64,000 nt of DNA from Nereocystis luetkeana (GCA_031213475.1 JARUPZ010000034.1:2686501-2750500), one strand, 5' to 3'; shown: positions 1-14,200, counted from the stretch's first letter. Notes: generated by a model not told the origin, from the sequence alone. Made by a program: numbers and translations.

Positions 1-1556
1 TGAAGAACATGGGAGGGACCAGAAATATTAGAAATTAAGGTATGGCACACGGCCCACGGAGAAACAAACCATCATGGGCGCAGCCTACTTCGCAATGCAC
101 AGACCGTCTACAGAGCCGTTTTCCGCTCAAGAAGCTCTTCCCTCCGCAAATACATGAAATCGAAATAAACAACAAACAGCTGGACACAGCGTCATTTCAA
201 TTCAAGAATGTGATGTTTTTTATGGCCTGCAAGCAGGCCCCCTCCAAAAAAAACTCCCCCTAAACACCAGCTATTCGGCTAGACGTACGGCGAACGAAAA
301 CTGTACCCCTTTCTATTGACATCACCGCAGCAGCAGTAGTTGGTGTTAACAATCAACCGGTTGGTCGATCTCAACACCACCACCACCTGAACTTAGCTAC
401 TTGCATTGCACTACTGCCCTCGTTTGACACCTACTATTGATATTAATAGTATGTCGCATCGCCGAGGGGGTCGGCGCCATCCACTACTATGGCTGCTACT
501 ACTACTGTAACGTAATATCCTCTCAAACTGTTCTCAAGACTTAATGGTAGTAGCGCCGTCTGAGGTCAATGCGGGGCGTTTCCGTCATCGTCAACCAAGA
601 TGACTCTGTCTTTACGTTGCACAAACACGGCACTACTGTACGCCGTACCCCCCCCCGTCTCTCACCCCAGAGCAGTCACAGCAGCTCTCTCCTGAAGAAC
701 GACATAGAAGAATACAGCAAGGCGCGCTCCCCTGCCGAACACAGCCAAGACTTCTACCACCGCCAGCGAGAATCATCGGACCGCAAAGGCATAGGAGATG
801 CATGACGCCACACACGCGAAAAAATACTTAGTATACCTTACAGCACAATATGACGGACAATGTAAAAAGGCGAGGAAGAGCGCCAATCAGGCGACCCCTC
901 GACCTTGGGCGTAAACGTTCATGGTTCCCTCACACCATATATTCAGATATGCAACACCACCTCTCTTACGACGCGTGTTTTTTTCCGAGACACAAAGCTT
1001 GTCATCGCGTGAGTTCCACGCAATCGTCTTGTGGCAGGAGAGAGAACGACGAAACGAATCGATTCCAACAAGCAAAAACAAAATGCGACTCTCGTCAGCG
1101 TGTTGACCTGGCACCGGCTATCGCGGCGCCACAAGCTCCGAGAAATCCATGCTATAGGTGTACACACCAAAACCCGCAGAAAACAGACACCCCAGCAGTC
1201 CCCCCCCGGCCTAGTGCAAAAATAAGCCACTATGAAGCTCGTGCCCCGTATATTATCAGCACGGAACAACGCGCGAGTTTCCCGCTCACGACGTCTTCGA
1301 TACCAACGAAACCCCGCACGGTAGTGTTCACAAGGAGCGAGCGTGCGTCGCTCAACGCGAACCAGAGAAAAGCCTCGTTGTTTACCCCTTACCCCTTCAC
1401 TCCCACCGAAAGCCCAGTCCCCTTTTGAAAACCCATTCGACGCCTTCCAATCCGTCCGCTACAGGTGGCAGTACTAAAACTCCCTGAAAGGCGGCATCAT
1501 TGCCTTCCATCCGAAGCAGGGTCCTCGCCACCGGCATTAACTTTCACAATGCCGGA
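1..1556. other. Flank downstream of the bactofilin-like gene; no supported gene
   Basis: This stretch lies past the stop codon of the minus-strand bactofilin-like gene and should contain its 3' UTR. Reading frames of 60-192 codons exist on both strands (the longest at 850-1,428 plus), but none shows a recognisable motif or a supporting splice pattern, and they overlap each other on opposite strands. I see no RNA gene or transposon end. Confidence 0.4.
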
Positions 1557-4500
1557 TTAGCTAGTCGGCCGGCTCGTTGCGTGTACTGGCGGCCGTGCAC
1601 GGACCGGCATGTTCACGGCGTCTCCCATTTTCGGAACAGCGGCGCCCGCCGTGTGGGATAGATCCTCCACCGCCAACTGCGCCACAGAGGATGCCGTCGA
1701 TTCGCTGGAAGAACCACGCCCATGGTTCCCCCCACCCCCCGTCTCTCCGCTGCCTCTGCTCCTCGACTTCTGCTTAGTGGACACACCCTTGTCATCCTCG
1801 TACCCAGGGGCCCTTGAAGTAACCGACTCGGGGCTCAGGATCGAAGTCGAAGCCCTCGATGACGATGAGGTCTCGTCCGAAGCCACACGGGGCTGGCAAA
1901 CAACACAACAAACGGAGAGGAGAGGGAAAATAAATTTAAGAATTTCAAATACGCTAGCTGTGAGTTCAACCGATTGCGTGGCAGCTACTCAGCTTTGGAA
2001 GCTAAGTGGTGCTTCCGCCGCGTGTGTTCTATATACCCTGGTCTCAGACAGAAAAACTGGGTTAGCGGATACATTAAAAGGAAAGTAACGCCGCATGGCG
2101 GCCGCAAGAGGAAGAATGTATCGCACGATCCTTCGAACGATAGTACGTGCCTGGGACGATCCAACTGCATCCACGTTTTGGGCGACAAACTCCTTGGAAA
2201 TAGTGTGGGATCAATGCCGAAACCGTGGTGGAACAATGCACGAACGGCTCGATGCTTCGAGCAGGAGCAAATCGACTCCGGGTCTGGTAAAGGGTTCGGA
2301 GCCACCCCCCTACAACATCTTGCTGGCTCTGCCGCGACACAGCAGTTGTACAACAGTAGCACGGCAATGACAAACGATTTGTCAGATTACTCGATGTTTG
2401 TCACTGTGGACACTCACTCCAGGCCGGGACACACCTGTGATCTCTGCTGCTTGTGGCGAGGGGCTGTGCTTCTGCTGGATTTGCCCTTGTCGGTCTTCTC
2501 TCGAGGGTTGACGTTAGCGCTTCCCTGTCAAGATAGAAGGGCGGAGTGGGATATACACGTTGGTGAGGTTGCTGGAAACAAAGCAGGTGGGCGTTCTTCG
2601 ACCGAAACACGTCCGGTACGATCTCCAGCCAAGCTTGAACAGGTCTGAGATGGTAGGGTTTACCTGGTATTTCGCAAGTCGTATTCATATCATGCCTGGG
2701 AGCTACTGTAGCTACTGTAGCTATGGCAGCAAAACACAACGGATCATTCACGAATCTCCTCCGAAACTAAATAACCACCACAACCATGCCATATCATTCC
2801 AAAGGAAATAACCGACGAACCATACTCACCACAACCTTATCAACGCATTCCACAACAACTACAACCAGAACCACGCCACCAACTTAACACATCTCGTGTG
2901 GTCTGGCCAAGTACGAAGCGCCGACTACCGCAAGCTGTGCTGAGGCTAGAGTCAGTAGGACGGTAGCGAGCTGCACTCGGACGTGGTCCTCAATGCTCTC
3001 GGTATCATACCTCGTACCGGTAATCAGTTAACGCCATGTGCAGGCCATATGCACCTTCGAGAGTCGCCAAGCACATACAGCAGCTATGAACCGACGCAGG
3101 TGCACGCGCTGACTCACCTTGAGCACGACGGAGGGGTCCATACCGAGGGATGCACACTGCAGGTTCCCCGTCACGCAGCCAGCAAACCGGATTTGCATTT
3201 TGTTGCACACGCAGTCTCCGATCAAAATGCCCTCCACGTAAACCTACAACAGCATCACAGCATCACAGGACGGGGGTCGGTCGTGTTTACTCTCGCAGAC
3301 CCAGGGTGGAACGTGTGTTGACCAATCCGCTTGACTGATGCAGCATGCCCGCTTTGCTCCGGTCGCGCATTATTTTCATTATGAAAATGAGGGAAAAGCA
3401 AGGAGAGTTCGTACGCACTCTGGAGATTCTATTATTAGCATCAACCCATGCATTGGCACCATACGCGAGCACATTTGTATCTATACATCGAGGGAAAGCT
3501 GGTTGTCACGGCAGGTCTACCGTACGTTACGTGCCAGTGGCCGTGGAGGTTTGTGCAACCAGGCCCCGGCAGAGGTCTGCCCAACGACACAACTCCGAAC
3601 ACGAAATGCGGCTAGATTTCAAATACTAACGTACACGAAAAATATGCTGTAGTTGCCCCTACGTAGGAAGTCGCGCAGCAGGAAGTTTGTAACTGTCATC
3701 AACTTGTGTATGTACGTTGGTGGACGGCGTACCGGTATGGTGGACGCTTTAGGCAAAAGGGACCCCTTCTTTTTTCGTGCCGTCAAAATTACTGTAGGAA
3801 GTATACATAAACGTGAACATTCGCTCGAAATTAACAATTTTGCCCACGGCTCGGTTGCAACGGATGTTTCAACCGCACGACAAGTTCGAATTTGGAGCGA
3901 ACAAATCAAATCCAGGATATCATTAGACGAGACGCACCTCATTGAGCCCCCTGAGGTTGCTGATCACCTCCGCGGTGGGGCCAATGATGAGGCTCCCATT
4001 TCCGACCAGTTCTCCCTGACATGCAGGATTCACGCGTTTTACGAACGGGCGGTAGCAGCGTTAGGACATGTATCAACGCACTATATCAACTGAGGACCGC
4101 TGCTTAGTCAGGCCGTACGCTGCGTCAGCTACGCCTCGTGTCTTCGGCTTGCTGACGCTACAGGCTACATATTACTATATGTTATTATGATAATGAAACT
4201 GACAGAAAACAAGTAAACACCGAGCAAGGCGAGGACGGTCGTTCGTATAGCTTCGTAAAAAAAACAAGACGGCACAACATCCGAAGAATATATTTTGGAG
4301 CGGAATTTTGAAGATTTCCGTTGACAAAAAGACTACGACGACACTAATAATACTGTATTACTCGGTATTATTTCCGCAGCAGTTGTGCTTCGGTTTGCCT
4401 GTTATTTCCCTCGGTTCTTAGCCTCACTCTGTCCCTGGTGTATATGTAGTGACATTGTTTCGTTAGCTCGTTATACCTGGTATAGTGTCTGCCACATCTC

Positions 4501-7500
4501 CTCCTGCGGGGGGCACAACAGTCTCTTCATTTAGTTTTTATTTCCTCTTTCGATTTTTTGTTTTCGTTTTTCTCTATTAATAGCTTCTTTAGTTCTCTTA
4601 CGTTCATAGAATGCGTATGTCGTGCCTATCGTACCCAGTACGTAGCATTGCATTGCCTACTCTGTTTTCTCGCTGCATAATAAAAATGTAGCATCTCTGT
4701 GGCGTAGTTTTTGGACCAAAGCACTTGCACCTCTCTAGGATTGAACAATTGGCACGGACACTGGTTGTGCTGGATGTCGACGGGTAAAGTGAGGAACAAA
4801 CACACAAATAAATGCGTCCCGAAGCAAATCAAGACTCAAGACGAACTAAGCTGGAACGCAAACATGATTTAACAAAAAAACACCGTTACTCGTGCACGAG
4901 GCATGAAGACAAAAAAAAATGCGAACCCGACATGATGTGCGGTTTTTACACTCCACCCAGAGAGCATGTCTGTGAAGCATGTGCTTGGCCTATTCGTGGG
5001 GATCAAGACGAATACAAGGTATCACAATTAACACGACACTCTGTACTCGTACGAAATAGTTTTTTTGCTGTCATAGCCCATATATAGGTCGAAACTACGC
5101 ATGCATGCGTGCGTATACACCGCATAAATCAGCGCCACACTAACAAGGGCTCGAGCACGACTGATATCCAACACAGTAGTGAATGCCACCACACAAGGAT
5201 GCATCAAAATAGGTGGCACGCATGGCCCAAGTAAAGTGTCGAATTGTACTTCCGCCATTGCGGCGTCATGACAGCGATAACTGGAGCTTCGGGCCCTATA
5301 CTATAAGCTCCACTACTACAACCAAGAATCAAAAGCGGCTATCCCCAACCCCGCCATGACCCTTCGTATAATAAGGGTATACTGGTACTCTCTGGTCACA
5401 AGAAAGGTATATTATCTGGCGCCGGTGACTGGCACGGCCTTGGTATCTGTACGCATGACATCATACGATATTAATAGCTGCATCCCCGGACCCCCCGACG
5501 TGTGTCCGCTCTGATGCTTCTAAATAATAGGTGTCGATGCTTTCAAGTAGAGTAAACAGTAAACAAGAGATGCTGTCCAGTGGGAGTGGTCAGAACACGA
5601 GATAGAATGGAATATGAGAAGGAACACGAGGACATGTTTTACAATTGATCAAGGGCCAACCACCACATCACCAATCACCACATCACCAATCACCACATTA
5701 CTCCATCACATACAACATACATGCAGGGCCTGACGGCGCGTAGAGGATTACGTCTCTTTTCGTGCGGTCCTTTGGGCCAAATCAAACAAAACGTCAAGAC
5801 TACCGGTATGATATCCCACCACCATTATCCTGGGTTTCGACCATATACCAGCAGGTATGATACGTAGAGGCTAAGGGCTCCGTCGTATCATATGATGGCA
5901 AAAAAAAAGGTCATTATTCGTAGCCCACACCAGGTACCATGGTATCGCCTAGAGGTCTACCTGATACCTGGTAGCTTGTAGCTTGTAGAGCTGTTCGTTC
6001 TCAATAAAAACCAGGCGGAGGTGACACGAAGTACCGGCATTAGATCTATACCTGGAACGAGATTAATCCTGCAATCAGTAACACCGGTAATAAATGCATT
6101 TCGACTTAAACCGGTCTGTTGTGTAGTATAGCTATTCATACTACTACTGTATGACCCCGTGCCCACTTTTTCTCTAGCTTGCTACCAAGTATTCCTTTTA
6201 TATATTCTTCGTTTTTGCCCGGTGGCTACGTACGAGTAGCTGGGAACGAACGCCTGCTGCTGCTGTGTTCTCCCTTTTCAGCTTGCGACATCCCAAGGAC
6301 TTCAAGTCAACCACAATCCCGATGGGAACCTTGTATAATGCCCTGGTATTAATATTAGTAGTACCAATACATTATACCCGGCAGCGAATAGTGTATATTG
6401 GTGTTGTAGTGATGAATGATGAACGCGATGAACGGAAAGGCTGTGCTGTGTGGTTCTACAACTGCACTATTAATACTACGGTACTGATGGTAAAAAAACA
6501 GTAAAAAAAAAGTTCATCCAATCAGAATCCCGAATTTCCGTTTGTTGAATGCCCACGGTCTTCGCGTGGTAGGTTCAATCCGTACTCTTCATCATTCACG
6601 GGGTTTTATTTAGATGTCAGACTTTAGACACGCCACATAGTAGTGCCTCCACATGCCCGCCCTACTCGCAAGAGTCAAACCGTCTCGCTCTTAAGCGTAG
6701 CAACTTGGCGAACGAACTTATGTACATGAAAAACAAGAGACGGAAGAGATGCGCTGGCGCGGTCCTGTGAGAAATAATAATACGTAAGAAAAGCAAAAAC
6801 AAAGACGAATTGCTACACGTAATAAAATCAGCAAACCTTATAAACCCCACGGAAAAACAGCTCTCTGTCTGCGTCGGGAAAATCTGCAGGTGACTATTAG
6901 AACGTTTTGTGGGTTCCCTTATCTATCGCAGATTGTGGAATCCCATTAAGGCGATGGGGTAGTTTTTGGTATTTTATGATATCATGCCTGGTATGTAGCT
7001 GTGGCTGTATTCAAGGAGCCTCATTCAAGGAGGAAGCGTACATGACTTCGTACCGGAATATTTTATACCTGGTACTCCGGAGTATTGTAATAACGAAAAC
7101 AAACCGTGCCGATTCGCGAAGAAGGTATATTACAATCTGTCTATAATATTTCGTTCCCCGAATTCGGAAAATAAATAATCACCTCTACTTCCAGTACTAT
7201 TTTATTTAATCACACTCTTCTTTCTTACAATGTTCATGCAGAGGTATCATATATATAAAGGCTGCTTCCTGCACCAGGTGATTGTTCTCTCCACATTTGC
7301 CGTTCTTATTGGTCAAATAGGTATCTTGTACCAGGTACCTTCTAACACATGAAATTGTATTTCCCTCCTCTCTACCCCTCTTCGTATTAATCTGGCGACT
7401 ATGCTATGATATTAATCTACCAGGTATAATATTAGGCCTTTAATTTTGGTCACTAATGGTTAATAATCGTGTACTGCTACAGCAGTGTCGAGCCGTACAT

Positions 7501-10500
7501 ACATGTGTACAACTGCAGTACGTACCGACAATGATTTCGTGTTTTGATACTAAGTAACTATTAATACTATCATACTAATAAATAACATCTCGTTCTATCA
7601 TACTAATAAATAACATCTCGTTCATGCTCGTAAAGTCTACCAGGGAGAGACACTTACTTGGAGATGCCGGTAACGATACATAACTGGTGGTGATATTTAC
7701 AACACACCAGGTAATTATCTAGCAGATATCTATCCACATACATTCGTGCGAAGTATATGATACCAGGTACCAGGTATACCTCAGCTCGTCTCCCGCCTGC
7801 CCGTATCGTGCTGAGTATATAGACAGAGAGCACGCAATGCATATAGCCAAGTAAGTACACAAAGACGGCTAACGATGCTATCTAATCACATGTACAGCAG
7901 TACCACGTTCTCTTGTATGATATTAATAGCGTCCTCCGTAAAGTGAGTCTTGTATTTTATGTTCTTACTATTAATACTGCTGTAGGTTCTTTCTTAATTA
8001 TTGAATAAAGCCTTCATACAAGTATACTGCTGGACTGGCACCCACAGCAGTACTGCTGTTGTTGTACAGTAGAACAGCTTGAAGTTCTACTCCGCAGTCC
8101 GCAGGCAGCCGTCAAGCAGCGTCAAGACAAAAAAGTGGGCATCCAAAGATAGATACGAACATATTGGTACACGGTGTGAATAAACTTCGTCGGGTACATT
8201 GGGACGGAGTTCGAAGCACGAGTATCTGCCATGGATTAATGTTGGTTGTTGCTGCTGTTTTAACGGCATGCCTTATCGCCACAATCTATTACCGTAATAG
8301 TCCGCGGTCACCCGGCAGCACCAACCTCAGCGAGAAAGAATAAAGACACAAGAGACACACGACCCTATGTTCATCTATTCGGGCTCGTGCTGTTGCAACG
8401 TTGAGTTTTCAAGAACCTTTCAATTTTTTCCCAATTTTTCCTCTTGGAAGTCTGAATCGATAGTGCCGCCCGAAGGGCTCACCGACGCCATGTCACGTGT
8501 ACAATACGTGTAACGATAATGGGATGGTGAGTGCTGCCAACAACGCCGTCTGACATGCGCTCACGCCAACTTATAAGTGGAGCGAAAAGACACGGCAGGA
8601 CCTGAGACAAGGGCGTACGAGAGAGAGTATATTCTTGATCCACAGACAACAGCATCTATCTATCACATGTAACAATGAGCGGCTGTGCGGCCGCATACCT
8701 TTATCAAAGGAGGAGGGTTTTTCGACGTCCGACCGACGACCATAACTACTGCTGCATGTTACAAATAACTCCGAAACACCGCACCGAAATGGGAAAATAA
8801 TGCTGATACGTAGCAGTGTCAAGAGTTTTTACCAAAACCAGTAGAGAAAGGCAGTTGCGAAAATATAGAAGTACGAGAATGAATGGTGTACTCGCACGAT
8901 ACACACTACGATTGAGTGAAGGCATCAACCTACTAATAACATGAGCAGCAGAAGCTGTCAATCGATGTCGGCAACTACACGGTTTTTGCCTGCTACGTGT
9001 TGGGTTCTGCACCAGTCACGACGGTTTTGAGTATATATATGCCGAGCAGCGTTTTCACAAACATTGTTTTCCAGTATTAGTACGTGCTGGTACGTCCTGC
9101 TACAGTGAATACGAAAACAACAACAATTGCTTGCGGGTCATTTCACCGCGAGCAAGAGACGGATGTCACAAAAATCCCGCTGCTGTGCATTCGAAGACGA
9201 GCTGTGCTATCGTAGCGTGCGGCATTTATGTCTAAGGGTGCGACAGAGTCAAGTCAAACCCACCTATCCTACTCGTGCCGTGAGGCACTCTATCGTGCTA
9301 GCATCGCAAGCAACGACTGGAAAAAACCCCCAAGAAGTTACAAATACCTGATAAAACAAACTTGAGTTCCGTTGATTTTCGTAAACAACATCCATTTTTG
9401 CTCGCTCAACAGTTGGGAGTTCAGTGGACACACACCAGTATCAAGACGCCGTCAAATGAGTTAGCGAAGTCGAAGAACCGCGGTTCTCGTTCACACGTAT
9501 GTGTGTATGTTTCGTTCGGACGCCGCAAGAACAACAACACCCACAGAGTACTCGCACCAAGGACTACAACAATACTCTGTAGGATTCTACCCGTGGGTAC
9601 ATATTTCAGAAGGGATTGCGATGCTCGAGGCTCGCAACATCACATGCCCGACCCTGGGTGGAAATAATAAATCGTTCCGAATTTTGAATCAATAAAACCG
9701 ACGGTGAACTCTCGTGCTGCTGCTGCCTTTTACGTACGAGAATACTGGTGTAGGGTAGGACGTTGTCAGACGAGAGCCATGCGCTCAGCCAACGAGCTGA
9801 AGCTCACCTCGAAGTGGCCATCGATGCGTAGGAGGTTCTGGAACTCCACGCGGCCTTGCACAACCAACGTCTCGCCGATCACATTGTCCGGAGTCTGCAT
9901 CGTGATGCTCGAGCTCTCGTTGGTCATTATCACGCTCGGCGCAGCTGTAGTCGTCACGACCACAGGGGTTGGCTCCTGCACCTACTTGTTCAGAAGTCGC
10001 CCGCAAGAGAGAGGAACATATAATCGTGTCACCAGAAGGAATCAGGCAACACTACGCGACCGAGCAAACGCTACTGTGGCTGTGCGGCGTCTTGCCCCTA
10101 TCTGTGCCATTTGTTTAGATGTCCAAAGGGTGGCGAATTCTAATGGAAATAATCCGAAAAAGACGCACCTGCTGCAGCTGCTGTTGTTGTCTGGCGCTGC
10201 CCACTGCGCTCCCAGGAGATGCCTGAAAAGAATCCATAACCCTCTTCGTAGACGCCGACTTCGCTTCGAAATCGCCGCGTTCCGACTCCCGCCTGGTCCA
10301 GAGCACACAAACATTGATTGTGAGGGAAAGAAGGACGTAGTAGGTCAGCTCATCTAGCGGGCATAGTATGCGTGGCGAGCTACCGCCGTACACATGGGAT
10401 ATGCATGGGAAGCAGCTGCGACTTCGAAGTACGAGCTTCTCTTTCTGTCGCGTTTGCACCCCGTTGGATCGACACGAAAATAAATGCACCGGGAGCTTCG

Positions 10501-10798
10501 CAATAAAAATACCGGTACATATCATGAGCTCTTCAAAAGCGCGGACGATGCGAGGCGACGAGGGCACGCGCGTAACTCACTCGCTCGAGCTTCCAGCGAC
10601 ACCAAGCCGACGACAGCACTGCATCCTACTTGTGTGCTTGTTGGCAACATCTATCTGTTCTTCGGGCGTGTCCACAGGTCAAGCATGACCCGGCGGATCT
10701 CAGTGATTCATTAAAAATTCGGGTCAATAAACAAAAATTCAACCATACCTGAGGAACTTCATCACCCGGTCAAAGCTTGGGGCTAGTTCGCCGGCACC
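1557..10798 (-). CDS. Bactofilin-like polymer-forming protein (eukaryotic, intron-split), 5' end incomplete
   Basis: Exons on the minus strand, in order: 10,798-10,749; 10,292-10,169; 9,975-9,808; 4,015-3,938; 3,243-3,118; 1,892-1,557. Every junction is GT-AG and in phase, giving 293 residues and a stop. Residues ~1-90 are charged, then Gln- and Thr-rich. Residues ~95-182 form the core, with short beta-helix-type turns such as TLVVQGRVEFQNLLRIDGHF, GELVGNGSLIIGPTAEV and VYVEGILIGDCVCNKMQ. Regular Gly spacing and alternating hydrophobics match the bactofilin right-handed beta-helix, which self-assembles into non-polar filaments in bacteria. The last 111 residues are a Ser/Gly-rich, probably disordered tail. 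No membrane segment is seen. The first exon is not found: the 10,798 exon starts in phase 0 after a pyrimidine-rich acceptor, so more N-terminal sequence is expected upstream. Exon structure is strong; the family call is from pattern recognition only. Confidence 0.82.
4016..9807 (-). other. 5.8 kb intron of the bactofilin-like gene
   Basis: The intron runs from the donor after the exon ending at 9,808 to the acceptor before the exon starting at 4,015. It is AT-richer than the exons and I see no nested gene. It holds scattered TACCAGGTA/TACCTGGTA and TATTAATA words (for example near 5,930-5,975, 7,065-7,080, 7,685 and 7,760), an imperfect ATCACCA array at about 5,660-5,705 and an exact 28-bp duplication at 7,567-7,622. 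Confidence 0.6.
7567..7622. repeat. Exact 28-bp tandem duplication
   Basis: A 28-base unit beginning CTATCATACTAATAAA occurs twice back to back (7,567-7,594 and 7,595-7,622) with no visible difference, so the duplication should be young. Confidence 0.85.
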
Positions 10799-11272
10799 CT
10801 AGCCCAAAGCGTGCGGAGGCGAGAGGGTCAGACGCCTTTGAAGTCGTGGGTGATGTGGGTTGGGATTGGAGGTGCCACTCGTAGTATGTATCCGGTACTG
10901 AGGTATGTAAGCCCTGCAAATGATGTACCAGGTATGTATGGTTTGCGAGTACTTTGCGACCCAACTTGTCTACACGGTCGGTGTGTTTCGCGAGATCTCA
11001 ACGAACACTCAAGATCCACATATTATTTTACGTGAAGATATAGAGGCCTGGTTGGACAGGGGTCCCGTTTATTGCTCTGTCTCACGATTTGTCGCGATCG
11101 CACACCTGCCGGCCACTGCGGCCAGCGGTCCGGGCCTCCAGCCTCACAAAGCCTTACAAGATACCACGGCGGTAGCTGGCCAGCTGAATATACTGTAACT
11201 CTGCTACTTCGCCAGCCGTTCAGGTAGTCGCTAGCGTGGGTGTGCGTCCATGGAAATACCATCGTTGCAGTC
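10799..11272. promoter_or_regulatory. Shared upstream region of the bactofilin-like and PPR genes
   Basis: The minus-strand bactofilin-like gene and the plus-strand PPR gene diverge from this interval. Any missing 5' exon of the bactofilin-like gene probably lies here or overlaps the first PPR exon. A TACCAGGTATG word sits at about 10,926. I see no clear TATA box or initiator. Confidence 0.4.
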
Positions 11273-14200
11273 ATGTGGAAAGAAATGCAGCACTCTGCTT
11301 CAGCCTCTCGTACGTTCAGGGACCTCCAACTGTCTGGTTTCCATGTTCATGCTCCCTTCGCCACGACTGGTCCTGGCGACGACTCTACCCTGTGGTTGAG
11401 AAGTACATCGAAGGGGAAAGCGCCCAGGCGTGTAAGGTCTTCCGGAAGCCTTTGGCTACCTCGTCCCGTCTCGAAGCCCGCACATCCTCGCGAGAGTGTT
11501 GGGCTTGGTGCAGTGGCGGACGGTGTTGTTATCACTAACAACAGCAGTGTCGATCCTGAGAGAAAGCGACAGCGGGTTGTTGTACGACGACGTCAAAGCA
11601 AGGGGGCAAGGAGCAAACTGATTGAGAATCTCAAGGTGATCAAAACACTTTCGCGTAGAGTAGATACCTGGTAGTAGAGACGCTCTTACATAGTATTATA
11701 GTTGTCGTTGTTGGCCTTGTTGCTTTGTTATTGTTGTTGCTGCTGATATACCTGGTAATATACATGACGTATGGTCTACAAATACGTACGTACTACAGAA
11801 GGTATCACGTACGTATAAAGAGCAGTACCAGTAGCTCACATGGCCGAAATCTAGCCCGTGTGGTCACGAATGGCAGAAAGAAAGCACGAGGAGTCTCAAG
11901 TCTCTACGGTAGTCTTCGTATTATAAATATACCATACCTGGTATGACATATGATACTCGTACTGCTGCTGCGCTGCTGCACGTACGTACGTGAATATCGG
12001 GGAGGAACACAACTCAGTCGGAGTTCCAGGGTGATGCCGAGTTCCGCGAGCTATCGTACAAGTACAGAAGCAAAGCATAACATAGGCGTACGTAATACCT
12101 GGTACGTGGTTGTGATGATGGTACTGCTGTACCAGGTAGAAGTTATACCGCGTCAATTCGGCGTCGAGGCTCATTCCTATTGTGTGTGTAAAACCCAGCT
12201 GCCTTAACCCTTTTAGGACTGCAGTCCCGTTTTGGGGGCAAACCATTCAAATGTTGATTGACTGCAGTCTTGGAGGGTCAAAGGGTAGTTTATTATCTAC
12301 CAGGTATCTCGGTGCTCGTTAGCCGCTGCGTTATACTCGTACTGCTGTACCGGTGTAGACTACCTGGTATTTTTTTAGCTCTCCTCAACCGCTGGCAGTT
12401 TCTCATCTCTGTGTCATCGAAGAGCCTGTTCCGTTGGGTTCGTTCGTCCATCGTTGGCGAGCGTTTCTTACCGGTATCTCATACGGAAGTCGATCGCTGT
12501 TGTATACCAGGTATAATCTTGTGTTTCTTATACTTACTATTGATACGTATGTAAGTACCAGTATCATCTTGTTGCCCAGTTTTAAGCTGTAATATTCGTA
12601 CCGATTCTTGTTTTCATGACGAACCGAGCCCCACTTTCTTAGTATCGGTACGGCTGACAGCAGTACGAGGATCTGGCGGAGTAGTACAAATTGCAGTACT
12701 CTGTATCTGTAGTTCATACCTGGTATCTGGTATGACAGTAGTGTACCTGTGAACTTCAATTGTCGCTCGACTATTTACCCCCCAAGGTATACGTCTACTC
12801 TGTAAGACTGCTGCGCTCGTCGCCTCTTCTGCTGTTGCACGATGGTCCAGTCCTTGATACACAGCGGAACTGGATATCTGGATATGCTTCCCTATCTGGT
12901 ATCATAGACTCTACCTGATACTTGGTACAGGACAGAGTACCCGTTTTTGACGCACGGGTGGTTTTGACGCACGGGTGGTGTCTGGATGTGCCGCACAGCT
13001 GGTATCATGCCTGGTGTCTCCAGGTTCAGGTATACGAGGAAACAAACGTGTCGTGTTCGGCACTTGCGACAATCGCTTCCTCTGTCGCCATCATGCGTGT
13101 CACCGACACGATCAATGTGCCCTTCTGTCACTACGATTCTCCTGTACTACATAGACTACAATCGTATCGACGTGAATGTACTCTTAGCTCTGAGCCACGA
13201 AACGCAGCAATTAACTACAGCAAGTATGAACACCGTCATCGTTAGTATTGATAATAGCTTCCGAAACATTCTACTTTCTGTTTGGTTTAAACTGCGTATA
13301 TATAGTTCGCAGCTACCACGACCGCTCTTGTTTTTTTCTCTTCCCGCCGCTCGTGACTCGTGACCGCAGGCGTGCGATTTTGCTTTTGTCTTGCCGTTGT
13401 CCTTCCCGATCGTATATCAGTCACCACACGGCATCTTCTCATGACGCATCATGCGACACTTATTGCGTTTGATGACATCACGTTGATCAGGCTCTAGGAA
13501 GGAGTGGGCAGTGGACGGAAGCGCTCACGCAAGCACAGGCTGCTCGAGCCAATGGTATCGTCTTCGACGTATTCATGTACTCCGTGCTTATAAGGTGCGC
13601 CTTGTTACCCATCGACCTGGTCCCCGCGCGTTTCGCAGCAGATCAGGCGTTTCCTGATCTAACAGAGGTAGTGCAGGACGCACTCGCCTTGTACGCGTAC
13701 TTTGCACGAATCTACTGCTCAGCTGCTTTATGGGTGTTGAAGAGAGTGCGCCCGTGGCGCAGCCGTCAATTTTGCCGAAATTTGCCCTGAAGTGTTGGCA
13801 CCCGCCACGCTGCTACTGGCATTCGTTGCTTGTGACGTTTGGATGGGAACCAATCGTGCACGCCGCGTTTTGGCGATGAAAGCAGATTGTCTTGCGAGGT
13901 CTATCTCGTGCGCTACCTCGCCGCTGGAGCTCTCAACTACCCGGTACTCTAGTACATTTTTGATGTGCCGTACGAGCAGCATTTTTATGTTGCCGAGGGC
14001 CGCACGCTTAGTGTGTCTCGCGTACTCTGTCGAGACCTATAAACAGACTGTGAAAGATTAGTAGATATGACTCAATCTTTGACGATGCGATATGAAGCCG
14101 AGACGTGAGGCAGCGAACGGTTGGCTTGCATTTATCGGAGATGGCGATGCACGGCGACCGATCCTTTCCCGGGAGCCATGCTTCTTGAAGGCAATTGCCG

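Noticed and set aside
850-1428. 192-codon plus-strand open frame
   Set aside because: Low-complexity Arg/Ser/Pro composition, no domain, overlapping open frames on the other strand; more likely chance in the 3' flank.
7567-7622. CRISPR-like direct repeats
   Set aside because: Only two adjacent units with no spacers, in a eukaryotic intron; a simple tandem duplication.
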